From Methanomassiliicoccaceae archaeon (GTDB lineage Archaea; Thermoplasmatota; Thermoplasmata; Methanomassiliicoccales; Methanomethylophilaceae), in contig WQXR01000057.1 in the NCBI GenBank assembly GCA_009784745.1, positions 1 through 7,640 of the forward strand: a stretch of DNA of 7,640 nt. The letters are read 5' to 3'. Within the stretch, counting starts at the first letter, position 1; every line of letters begins with the position of its first letter. The translations under genes were made by a program, and so were the position numbers. Positions 1-5,922 of this stretch are shown in pieces. The notes beneath the pieces were generated by a model. That model had not been told where the DNA came from. It searched no databases and was given only the letters and a program-made list of their open reading frames with translations.

Positions 1-256
1 ATATGAGTTGAAACTGGTGAAGGCATTATCAAAATTTGAAAGCATCATAGAAGCTGCAGGCGAAGGAAGAAGGATACATCTCGTTCCCGCATACGGTCAT
101 GAGGTGGCATCGGCATTCAATCAGTTCTATGCTGCCGTTCCCGTATTGAACTCAGGAAATGCAAAGGATGCGAGATTAACGTTAGTTGAATGTTCGAAGA
201 TCGTACTGAAAAATATATTGCAATGTCTCGGAATGGGCGCTCCGGAGGAAATGTGA
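1..256 (+). CDS. argS: Arginyl-tRNA synthetase, C-terminal end (5' partial)
   Basis: The frame is open from the left edge (first full codon at base 2) to TGA 254-256, giving about 84 residues. They read as the end of the DALR anticodon-binding domain of class I arginyl-tRNA synthetase: an L-x-K-x-x-x-F stretch, H-x-x-A-x-A-F-N-x-F-Y followed by the P-V-L-N turn, then an A-R-L-x-L-V helix and the typical closing L-G-M-x-A-P-E-E-M. The enzyme charges tRNA-Arg in the cytoplasm. The catalytic core lies outside the window. The stop overlaps the next start in TGATG, and the last codons of this gene carry that gene's ribosome site, so the two are coupled. The ending matches the family closely, so the call is firm although the piece is short. 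Confidence 0.88.
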   Translation, partial: YELKLVKALSKFESIIEAAGEGRRIHLVPAYGHEVASAFNQFYAAVPVLNSGNAKDARLTLVECSKIVLKNILQCLGMGAPEEM

Positions 257-759
257 TGGATATACGCCCGATGAAGTTGAAAGACCTCGTAAAGGTACGA
301 GAACTGGAGATACTTTGCATCAGAGAATATTTTGATAAAGAATTGGAGAACAAATGGGACGAACTTCCGAAGGAATGGAAAGAGAACTTGGGCGCAAGTA
401 ATCCTCGGTCGTTCAAGACGTATCTGGAAAGCGAGTTAAGTTTCGTTGCCGTCGAGGACGATGAGATAATGGGTTTCATCTTTTCACAAACGATAGATCA
501 TGTATACAACGCAGAGAAACTGTTGTGGATAGAGAACATGGGCGTTCACCCGTACTTCAGACGTAACGGCATTGGATTCAAATTATTGAGAACTGCGGTG
601 GAAGAGGGAAAGAAGAAAGGCGCGACCGTGGCGCACGCCGCGATCCAGCCAAATAATCTAAGATCTATAATGCTTCATAAGAAGTTAGGATTCTTCATGG
701 ATAGGAGAGAGGTGGCGCTCCTTGATCTCAACGATACGAACAAGAAGAAACTTGTTTGA
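256..759 (+). CDS. GNAT-family N-acetyltransferase (RimI-like)
   Basis: A 167-residue single-domain acetyltransferase of the Gcn5-related family, which moves an acetyl group from acetyl-CoA to an amine, often on a protein N-terminus or small molecule. The acetyl-CoA pyrophosphate loop is visible as R102-R-N-G-I-G107 after the beta-4 strand (I-E-N-M-G-V-H-P). The later N-N-x-R-S ... H-K-K-L-G-F segment (about 133-146) is the usual C-terminal motif. The start is ATG 256 because GGAGGA (243-248) sits seven bases upstream and the start overlaps the argS stop. The longer frame from 190 has no such site and would sit inside argS. The 3' end overlaps the convergent lipoate-type gene by 32 bases. The substrate cannot be told from sequence. 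Confidence 0.85.
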   Translation: MDIRPMKLKDLVKVRELEILCIREYFDKELENKWDELPKEWKENLGASNPRSFKTYLESELSFVAVEDDEIMGFIFSQTIDHVYNAEKLLWIENMGVHPYFRRNGIGFKLLRTAVEEGKKKGATVAHAAIQPNNLRSIMLHKKLGFFMDRREVALLDLNDTNKKKLV

Positions 760-1414
760 TCTCCTTTTCGTTCAGCTCACCTTTTGTAACTGGACCGAAG
801 GCCTTTGAGAATCCTGATATCAAAGCGTCCGCGATATCGTTCCTTGACGGAATATGCCCTAAACACTCTTTCATTGACGTAAGGCCGTCGTACGACCTTT
901 CCTTCCTGTCGATCAACGACGCCGCCACGACATCATTATCAACATCCAATATCAGACTTCCGTGCTGCAGTATCGCGTTCGATGTTCTCGATTGGGCACC
1001 GCCGGAGATCTTCTTCCCGTTAACGAGAATATCATTAACAGGTTTGTACGAACAATTAATACCCAGTATCCTTAAACTTTGAACAATGCAATTGCAAATT
1101 ACTGCGAACGATCCGCTGCGGTCAGGAGGCAATCTGTTCTTAGAGATTATCAAAGAATATGTCAGTTGCCGTTCGTCAGAATATATGTTGCTTCCGCCGC
1201 TGCATCTCCTTACGACCGCAATATCATTCTTTTTGACATACTCCGAATTTATTGTATGCTCAGTTCTCTGAAACCTTCCGACGGATATGCACGGTCTGTC
1301 GCGCGAATAAAGAAGCAGAACATCATCGTCCGCGGATGAATGCATTCTCAGCAGAACATCATCGATAAGAACGCTCTGTTCCGGCGTCAGAACACCGAGG
1401 TCGATAAATCTCAC
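728..1414 (-). CDS. Lipoate/octanoate-protein ligase or transferase family protein (LplA/LipM-like catalytic domain)
   Basis: About 228 residues forming one biotin/lipoate A/B ligase-type catalytic domain. Such proteins transfer lipoate or octanoate, usually via an acyl-AMP or acyl-enzyme, to a lysine of lipoyl-domain proteins. Family marks seen: R69-R-C-S-G-G-S75 (family RRxSGGG, last glycine replaced by serine), D80 and L84-x-Y-S, N127-D-I-L-V-N-G-K-K-I-S-G138 with the conserved lysine, then A-Q-x-R and L-Q-H-G-S. There is no C-terminal accessory domain, so it is either an LplA-N type needing a partner or a LipM-type transferase. I place the start at GTG 1414, just before the R-F-I-D-L-G beginning. 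GTG 1420 and 1423 are also possible. The longer frame back to 1561 lies inside the next gene and lacks family features. It probably shares a transcript with the surface-protein gene upstream, about 49 bases away. Confidence 0.78.
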   Translation of the reverse strand: MRFIDLGVLTPEQSVLIDDVLLRMHSSADDDVLLLYSRDRPCISVGRFQRTEHTINSEYVKKNDIAVVRRCSGGSNIYSDERQLTYSLIISKNRLPPDRSGSFAVICNCIVQSLRILGINCSYKPVNDILVNGKKISGGAQSRTSNAILQHGSLILDVDNDVVAASLIDRKERSYDGLTSMKECLGHIPSRNDIADALISGFSKAFGPVTKGELNEKEIKQVSSCSYR

Positions 1415-1463
1415 GGACACCACATATAACGGGATAGAAAAGGAAGTTAAATCATTTCCCCGT

Positions 1464-2081
1464 TCATTCTTTCTTTCTGCCCCTGTATTCTTCTTTGTCG
1501 GCACCCGATCTCTTCGTTGCCCTTCCGGCCTTGCGCTCCTCTTCCATTGCTGTGAACGCACCCGCTTCCTCGACCTTCGGTGCGCTGCGCATCTTGAGCA
1601 CTACGGCAATTACAACAACGAGGATCGCAATGACGATTGCGATGTACGTTGTGGTGTTGCTCCATATCGACCGGCCGACGTCAAAGGAGAATGTCAGGCT
1701 GCTTGTTATTGCTTCGTCATCAACATCATCACCGGAGATGATCACCTTCGCGTAATGTGTTCCCGAACTCCCGACCCTGAATTTTATCGGAACATCCAAT
1801 GCCTTACCTGCAGGTACCTCGATACCGGACACTTCTGCATATTTTATATCCTCATTCAGCAGATCTACGATGAGGATGCTTATCGTTGAATCATTCTCAT
1901 CATCGCTGTTGTGAACCGTGACAATAACAGTACCTGCGGTCCTGTCGTCGAATCCGCCTCTGACGTTGATGTCACCGTCAATTTTGACCTCTCCCGCTGC
2001 GCTGTCGGATAACGCGGCAACCGGAATAAGCAACGCGATCATGACGAACGCAATGACAAAGGTCTTTTTCAGTATCGACAT
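1464..2081 (-). CDS. Secreted, membrane-anchored beta-domain protein (CARDB-like), unknown function
   Basis: A 205-residue protein with clear topology. K5-K6 followed by a hydrophobic stretch (about 7-23) and a small-residue A-A-L-S region looks like a signal peptide. Residues about 31-135 are acidic and beta-rich, with alternating T-V-I-V-T-V strands and an E-V-P-A-G-K turn, resembling CARDB/Ig-like surface domains that stabilise protein-protein contacts. A transmembrane helix spans about 145-163 and is followed by a highly charged tail (164-205) that would be cytoplasmic. This N-out, C-in layout is common in Thermoplasmata cell-surface proteins. Start ATG 2081 is backed by GGAG eight or nine bases upstream (in ACGGAGAGTTAAG). 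Function is unknown, and the CARDB assignment rests on general strand pattern only. Confidence 0.75.
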   Translation of the reverse strand: MSILKKTFVIAFVMIALLIPVAALSDSAAGEVKIDGDINVRGGFDDRTAGTVIVTVHNSDDENDSTISILIVDLLNEDIKYAEVSGIEVPAGKALDVPIKFRVGSSGTHYAKVIISGDDVDDEAITSSLTFSFDVGRSIWSNTTTYIAIVIAILVVVIAVVLKMRSAPKVEEAGAFTAMEEERKAGRATKRSGADKEEYRGRKKE

Positions 2082-2147
2082 CTTAACTCTCCGTCTGTGT
2101 TATGTGCATAATCGGAACGTACATAAACATTCTGCCTGAATTCATCG

Positions 2148-2160
2148 TTATTATATCCTT
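2148..2160 (-). promoter_or_regulatory. Candidate archaeal TATA promoter for the surface-protein gene
   Basis: On the minus strand this reads AAGGATATAATAA, a TATA-box-like element preceded by purines as in a BRE. It lies 70-80 bases before ATG 2081, so a start about 25 bases downstream would leave a leader of roughly 40-45 bases containing the GGAG site. It sits in the 94-base gap after the purP-family gene, so the surface-protein gene can be transcribed independently. Prediction by eye only. Confidence 0.4.
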
Positions 2161-2175
2161 TTTTGCGCGCAAGCA

Positions 2176-3333
2176 TCATGTTATTATCTCGTCAACACGT
2201 TCCTGCTCTATTGCCTTTCTCACTTCCATCGCTAGTCTGCGGCCCGTGCTCATCTCTTTTCTCCACAGTGCGTTACCGTACGGATGACCTACGGCCATGT
2301 GAACGTTCGTTCCGCCGCCTATGCGCGGCGCCACATCGTAAATATGGAATTTCAGATCCTTATCGACACACGTCTGCAGACAGAACGGCCCTATTATCCC
2401 CGGTGAATAATATTTCTCGGCTGCTTTCACATATTTCTCGGCAAGTTCGAACGCACCGTCCAGTAACGATTCTCTGAGCGTAGCGGAATTGTGGCCGCAT
2501 ACTGTATATTCGGGCAGGATGCCATCCATCTCCAGTTCCACCTGCTGCTTTGCCGGTAACCTAGCATATCCGTCCAATGAGCTCTCGAATCTCCAATCGA
2601 TCCCTAAAAGTTCTATCTTCTCGCCTTTTTCCTCCAGCGGGGAATAAAAGAAATCTAAATTGAAAACGGGACCGATGATATATTCCTCCATTCTCGCGTG
2701 AGCAAGAAAATCGGGTTCGATGACACCCTGAGCAATAAGATTCGTTGATTTTTCAACGAACTGATCATACGACTGTGCGGTGAAGAATCCTCTTTCCAGT
2801 TTCTTTACCTTATGATGCACCTTGATTATTGTCAATTTATTGATATCTTCAGGTCTGTTCACCTTTTTCGGGAAAGGCAGATTCGCTTTTTCAAGCAGCC
2901 AGTAATAATCTTTAACGTCGCCTCTTTCCTCAGATCTCAGTAAATTCCTGCTTCCGACGATGGGGACCTTGAACTTATCTTCGACCGCGTCTATGCCGCA
3001 ATACGAAACAAAAGAACGGTTAGGTATGAAAAGTACGTTGTTGTCGATCAGTTTCTGCTGATTCTTTTCCTCTAAGATATGATCGAACTTATCAAGCAAT
3101 ATCATCTCGTCAACGACGCCGCGTATCAGATCGCCGTTGGCGTTGCGTTGAGCTCTGAAATAATTTGCAAATGTCCTTTCCCTTCCCTTCTGCGATATCG
3201 CAACTGTCCTGAATCCTTCGGATACAGCCCCGTCGCACGTATCCAAAGCGGAATGCGACGCAACAACACCTATTTTCGCTTTCTTCAGATCGTATCTCTT
3301 AAGGTTCGCAAGAACTGTTCCTCGGTCTATCAT
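2176..3333 (-). CDS. purP: PurP-family ATP-grasp ligase (formate-AICAR ligase family)
   Basis: A 385-residue member of the archaeal PurP family (former DUF1246/DUF1297). The founding enzyme makes FAICAR from AICAR, formate and ATP, replacing the folate-dependent PurH step in purine synthesis. Visible marks: S26-H-S-A-L-D near the N-terminus followed by E-G-F-R-T, E206-E-Y-I-I-G-P-V-F-N with F-F-Y-S-P, L232-L-G-I-D-W-R-F-E-S-S-L-D-G, G315-P-F-C-L-Q, and A335-P-R-I-G-G-G-T-N. Length is near the usual 340-380. One departure: where PurP, from memory, has a glycine-rich ATP loop (GAKGGxGYF type), this protein has H-H-K-V-K-K-L-E-R-G-F-F (173-184). It may therefore be a paralogue with another substrate. 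ATG 3333 has GAGGG five or six bases upstream. It is divergent from the 3523 gene. Confidence 0.78.
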   Translation of the reverse strand: MIDRGTVLANLKRYDLKKAKIGVVASHSALDTCDGAVSEGFRTVAISQKGRERTFANYFRAQRNANGDLIRGVVDEMILLDKFDHILEEKNQQKLIDNNVLFIPNRSFVSYCGIDAVEDKFKVPIVGSRNLLRSEERGDVKDYYWLLEKANLPFPKKVNRPEDINKLTIIKVHHKVKKLERGFFTAQSYDQFVEKSTNLIAQGVIEPDFLAHARMEEYIIGPVFNLDFFYSPLEEKGEKIELLGIDWRFESSLDGYARLPAKQQVELEMDGILPEYTVCGHNSATLRESLLDGAFELAEKYVKAAEKYYSPGIIGPFCLQTCVDKDLKFHIYDVAPRIGGGTNVHMAVGHPYGNALWRKEMSTGRRLAMEVRKAIEQERVDEIIT

Positions 3334-3478
3334 TTTATCCCTCTTACCGCCCCCGTAGAGAATAGAAGGTTATAGACTTTTCAGCACAATATGTATCACA
3401 TTTGACGCGAACGGTCATGACATACGTCAAACAACACGAAAGAGAATACTGCTGCGTTGTTATTTTCGCTTTCTTCAG
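3271..3478. repeat. 18-base exact direct repeat, purP codons copied into its own upstream region
   Basis: TATTTTCGCTTTCTTCAG occurs at 3271-3288, inside the purP-family gene where it encodes (reverse strand) L-K-K-A-K-I, and again at 3461-3478 in the divergent spacer, 190 bases away in the same orientation. Flanks do not match, so only the 18 bases are shared. It looks like a small duplication or recombination scar. Confidence 0.6.
3401..3431. promoter_or_regulatory. Candidate operator dyad in the divergent spacer
   Basis: TTTGACG (3401-3407) and CGTCAAA (3425-3431) are perfect 7-base inverted arms. Near the middle sits the 8-base palindrome GTCATGAC (3414-3421). The dyad lies about 70 bases upstream of the purP-family start and 90 bases upstream of the 3523 gene, so a dimeric regulator bound there could act on both. 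No matching regulator is visible nearby. TATA-like candidates flank it: TCTATAAC on the minus strand near 3369-3376, and AATTATAC on the plus strand near 3485-3492. Confidence 0.35.
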
Positions 3479-3522
3479 GATAATTAATTATACGCAATAA
3501 CAATTCTAACATCGGCGTTAAG

Positions 3523-4254
3523 ATGGCGATCTCCATAGAAACGATAGTGAGTATCATTGCCGCGACCCTTACGGCATCACTGATAATTCTGAATTACGTG
3601 ATACTCAGAGGTTCCGTGAGACAAAATGCGAGATCGATAGAACTTTACGAAAAGAATCTGAAAGTAAGCGAAGAAACGTTAAAACTGAACCGTTCGCTGC
3701 TTGATGAGAATAAAAAAATGATAGAACGCCAAGAACTGGATAACCGTCCGAAGTTCATAATGAAAGATAACGGAATAAAATTCGACATCTCAACGGGAAG
3801 ACCAAGCATATATCTGGAGAACATCGGAGGCAAAGGCGCTCATGCGAAGAAGATACACGTAACGATAACAAGGAATCTGATAAGCGTAGTAAAAGAATCG
3901 GAGATAGACAGAAGCGTAAGATCGGGCGCCCCGCTGAACATCGAGATAGATCTTCCTGCGTTAGTTATTGAATACGAGGTTCAGAGAAAGGACGGGATGC
4001 AACTGAGAGATCATGAGACAGCATTCTTTTCCGTTAATGCTATGATAGAGTATACACACACATCCGACACGGATGATGCGGACCCGTTCATGGATCGCGT
4101 AGGATTCGGAGTAGGGAACGATTATCTTACGAACGAAGATTATCATCATATGTCAACAACAAGGATGTCATCCGAAAAGGACACATGGCGCAGTCTTATC
4201 GGAACGGGAACAAGATCATCGGGAACGGCCGGGATCGGAACATGGTCCGAATAA
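3523..4254 (+). CDS. Membrane-anchored coiled-coil protein of unknown function
   Basis: 243 residues, not recognised as a named family. One N-terminal hydrophobic helix (about 7-29) should anchor it in the membrane. A charged helical stretch (about 32-70, with L and I spaced in heptad fashion) looks like a short coiled coil. From R75-P the chain turns beta-rich: R-P-K-F-x-M, then L-E-N-I-G-G-K-G-A (about 98-106) and H-V-T-I. That R-P ... N-I-G-x-G-A pattern recurs in many prokaryotic membrane-tethered proteins of unknown role. The last 20 residues are rich in glycine, serine and threonine, encoded by a degenerate CGGGAAC-like repeat. The ATG has only a weak ribosome site. A TATA-like element about 30 bases upstream suggests a short or leaderless transcript. 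The gene ends about 20 bases before a strong stem-loop. Confidence 0.72.
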   Translation: MAISIETIVSIIAATLTASLIILNYVILRGSVRQNARSIELYEKNLKVSEETLKLNRSLLDENKKMIERQELDNRPKFIMKDNGIKFDISTGRPSIYLENIGGKGAHAKKIHVTITRNLISVVKESEIDRSVRSGAPLNIEIDLPALVIEYEVQRKDGMQLRDHETAFFSVNAMIEYTHTSDTDDADPFMDRVGFGVGNDYLTNEDYHHMSTTRMSSEKDTWRSLIGTGTRSSGTAGIGTWSE

Positions 4255-4274
4255 GCCTGCCTAAACTTAAATTG

Positions 4275-4341
4275 CGACCTGCGCCTTCAAATCTTGCACA
4301 TTAACGAAGAGCACAGGTCGGTTCGGAGATAAGTTTGTTTT
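4275..4341 (+). terminator. Stem-loop plus T-rich tract after the plus-strand gene
   Basis: CGACCTGCGC (4275-4284) pairs with GCACAGGTCG (4311-4320) with one mismatch. The stem continues through CTTC (4285-4288) with GAAG (4306-4309) across a one-base bulge, closing on a 17-base loop. A TTTGTTTT tract (4333-4340) follows 13 bases later. It begins 20 bases after the stop at 4254, so it probably forms the 3' end of that transcript. The stem is long for an archaeal terminator, and a small structured RNA is a weaker alternative. Confidence 0.5.
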
Positions 4342-4372
4342 GAAAAGAGGTTATCCTTACTGTAAGAATAAC
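4342..4372 (-). terminator. Terminator hairpin of the viperin cluster
   Basis: On the minus strand GTTATTCTTA-CAG-TAAGGATAAC (4372-4350) forms a ten-pair RNA stem, one pair being U-G, with a three-base loop. It is followed at once by CTCTTTTC (down to 4342). The first G of the stem is the last base of the TAG stop at 4372-4374. The wobble pairs only when read on the minus strand, which points to that strand as the functional one. It marks the end of the operon and places the tiny reading frames at 4372-4502 inside the transcript. Confidence 0.6.
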
Positions 4373-4413
4373 TACTTGTCAAAACACTTTGAATCTGAGT
4401 GGTTCGGATTCAT
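4372..4413 (-). CDS. 13-codon frame continuing the NPN-repeat microprotein (second repeat)
   Basis: ATG 4413 to TAG 4372 encodes 13 residues starting M-N-P-N-H-S. The ATG overlaps the TGA of the preceding 30-codon frame as ATGA. It is probably the displaced second half of that microprotein rather than an independent gene: its M-N-P-N repeats the one upstream, and the spacing from the preceding D-x-R matches exactly if one base is restored. It could also be made by reinitiation or a -1 shift. The stop is followed directly by the terminator stem. Confidence 0.4.
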   Translation of the reverse strand: MNPNHSDSKCFDK

Positions 4414-4467
4414 TTGGTCAGCCTGTTGTCGGTCGCGTCTTTGTACTCTTGGTTGTTCGGATTCATT
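4402..4467. repeat. 13-base direct repeat encoding M-N-P-N
   Basis: GTTCGGATTCATT occurs at 4402-4414 and 4455-4467. Read on the minus strand each copy contains ATG AAT CCG AAC, coding Met-Asn-Pro-Asn. The copies are 53 bases apart, one short of a multiple of three, which is why the second lies in another frame. Confidence 0.75.
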
Positions 4468-4502
4468 GCATCTGACCTTTGGTCATTTGATGATCTTGAC
4501 AT
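4410..4502 (-). CDS. 30-residue NPN-repeat microprotein with perfect Shine-Dalgarno
   Basis: ATG 4502 to TGA 4410 encodes 30 residues, hydrophilic, reading M-S-R-S-S-N-D-Q-R-S-D-A-M-N-P-N-N-Q-E-Y and ending D-N-R-L-T-K. GGAGGTGA (4509-4516), fully complementary to the 16S tail, lies six bases before the ATG; it is the best ribosome site in the window. The frame starts inside the last 40 bases of the kinase-like gene and is last before the terminator. The pattern D-[QN]-R-x-x-x-M-N-P-N recurs at its end in the next frame, so the original protein was probably about 43 residues with two repeats, broken by a one-base loss. From memory, short proteins with tandem N-P-N-N motifs are widespread, but I cannot name a family. 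Function unknown. Confidence 0.6.
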   Translation of the reverse strand: MSRSSNDQRSDAMNPNNQEYKDATDNRLTK

Positions 4503-5917
4503 TTCTTTTCACCTCCTTTTCTATGTCGCGATGTGCGCCGATTTGCACATATCACTGTCAATTTCTCTGTCTCTTTGTTTCTGCGTCCTATTTTTTCAAA
4601 ACAAAAAACATCCGCTATGAGTTCGGAATAAAGTTTTCTCCACCTGGCCAGTTGAGAAGGGTCGGGAGCATTGGCGTATATGTTGGTTGCATAATGTCTG
4701 CGATGATCTTCCAGACTTTGGAGAAGATTGTAATTCTCCCTGCTGAGAAAACCTTTCCTCCTCATCCTCATCAATAAGTCTGGATAGTTGTTATATCTTA
4801 GACTAGAGTGTTTTGAATTGAGTTCTTCAACAAGTATCTTTGAGGACTTTCCGAGACAGATGATCCCCACCAGGGGGCTTATCTTAAACATCCCTTCCAA
4901 TCTATGCGGAACTGGTATCGAATTCAGGGAGTCGCCGATTATGCGCTCATTAATCAACGACAGTTCTGATAAACTCCCTTCAAATCCAATCCCTTTGGCC
5001 GTATTTTTTATCGCTTTAAACATTTCTTTGAATTCGAAACGATGTTCTTCAAGCATAGAATCGATATCAAATCTCTCTCCATCCTTTCGACAAGTTCTCT
5101 CTAAATTTCCGAGCTGAAGAAAAAAGACGTGTCTCATGTCGTCGTATGGTCCTGTTATTGTACGCACTCCATTTGATCTAAGACTAGCAAACGCATATTC
5201 TCTGTTTTTTTCGACGATAGTGTATTCCTCTTTACAAGACCTCGGTTGTGGAACTGCCGAGATGAGGATGCCGTTTACATTACGAATGCGATCGATGATG
5301 CTCCCCTGCGCACCATTATTTCCTTCAAGCACCTCGAAATGAATTTTATTCCTGGCGCACATCACACTCAGTAATTCGATCTCGAATTTCATCCAGAGAT
5401 CAATATCCTCTGTAGTGATCTGAGTATTACGTTTCGGACCGTCGGAATTCAACATTCTGTCCTTAATCACAGAGGGATCCGGGCGCAGGTAGAACACCAT
5501 CTCACAGTTGGATATCCATTCTTCTTTGAGAACGACCTCATACACTCTCGAGTTATCGGGGTCTTTCATCATTTCGAATGGAAATTTGGCCTTTGTATAA
5601 TCATTCACGAGCGGTTTTCCGCCATAGGTGGCAGGAAAACAACAATGCTCATCCTGTATCAGAAACGGAATGTTCTCTCTGTCGGATATCTTCCTTCTGA
5701 ATATTTCCATCAGACGCCCTTTCTCCCTGGGAGATGTATCTTTGAACTCCTTGTTGAGAATTGGAAAAGAATAGTCTCTAACCGTTGGGATACATGGGTA
5801 ATGAACAAAATTCAGACCTATGTCGCTAAGTGCCTCTGTGACCTTTCCGATACTATAGTCTTTGCCGCTTCTGGATATCCCGAAGACAGCGACTCTTAAT
5901 GACGTTATCTCTGCCAT
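4463..5917 (-). CDS. P-loop nucleotide-kinase-like protein with extra C-terminal helical domain
   Basis: 484 residues, two parts. Residues about 7-225 look like a P-loop nucleoside/nucleotide kinase (deoxynucleoside- or thymidylate-kinase fold): Walker A G13-I-S-R-S-G-K-D20 after a hydrophobic strand, F-L-I-Q-D89-E-H as the second acidic strand end, M-V-F-Y-L-R-P-D-P with a following D-R as in the lid region, and a final F-E-V-L strand. Residues about 235-445 form a separate helical domain I do not recognise. It contains D404-H-R-R-H-Y-A-T-N412, only loosely like a HEPN R-x4-H motif with H replaced by N. The last 40 residues are very basic. Two in-frame ATGs exist, and I chose 5917 because AAAAGGGG lies nine bases upstream; 5926 would overlap the previous stop as ATGA. 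Next to a viperin it probably supplies or processes nucleotides. Confidence 0.72.
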   Translation of the reverse strand: MAEITSLRVAVFGISRSGKDYSIGKVTEALSDIGLNFVHYPCIPTVRDYSFPILNKEFKDTSPREKGRLMEIFRRKISDRENIPFLIQDEHCCFPATYGGKPLVNDYTKAKFPFEMMKDPDNSRVYEVVLKEEWISNCEMVFYLRPDPSVIKDRMLNSDGPKRNTQITTEDIDLWMKFEIELLSVMCARNKIHFEVLEGNNGAQGSIIDRIRNVNGILISAVPQPRSCKEEYTIVEKNREYAFASLRSNGVRTITGPYDDMRHVFFLQLGNLERTCRKDGERFDIDSMLEEHRFEFKEMFKAIKNTAKGIGFEGSLSELSLINERIIGDSLNSIPVPHRLEGMFKISPLVGIICLGKSSKILVEELNSKHSSLRYNNYPDLLMRMRRKGFLSRENYNLLQSLEDHRRHYATNIYANAPDPSQLARWRKLYSELIADVFCFEKIGRRNKETEKLTVICANRRTSRHRKGGEKKCQDHQMTKGQMQ

Positions 5918-5922
5918 TGATA

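Noticed and set aside
190..255. 22-codon upstream extension of the GNAT gene starting at ATG 190
   Set aside because: It lies wholly inside argS in another frame; ATG 256 has GGAGGA at proper distance and the N-terminus there matches the domain start.
1424..1561. N-terminal extension of the lipoate-type protein back to ATG 1561
   Set aside because: It overlaps the coding end of the surface-protein gene, is full of Arg/Lys/Glu with no family similarity, and precedes the normal domain start.
2158..2165. T-run after the purP-family gene as its terminator
   Set aside because: The run is on the plus strand, so the purP transcript would carry A residues; no stem precedes it in the right direction.
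4311..4330. GGTCGGTTCGG as a tRNA T-arm or attachment-site remnant
   Set aside because: No acceptor, D or anticodon arms can be built around it, and it is part of the terminator-like stem.
4340..4777. 145-codon plus-strand frame opposite the kinase-like gene
   Set aside because: Antisense to a gene with clear domains and composed of F/C/S/L-rich sequence typical of an antisense shadow; no ribosome site or family features.
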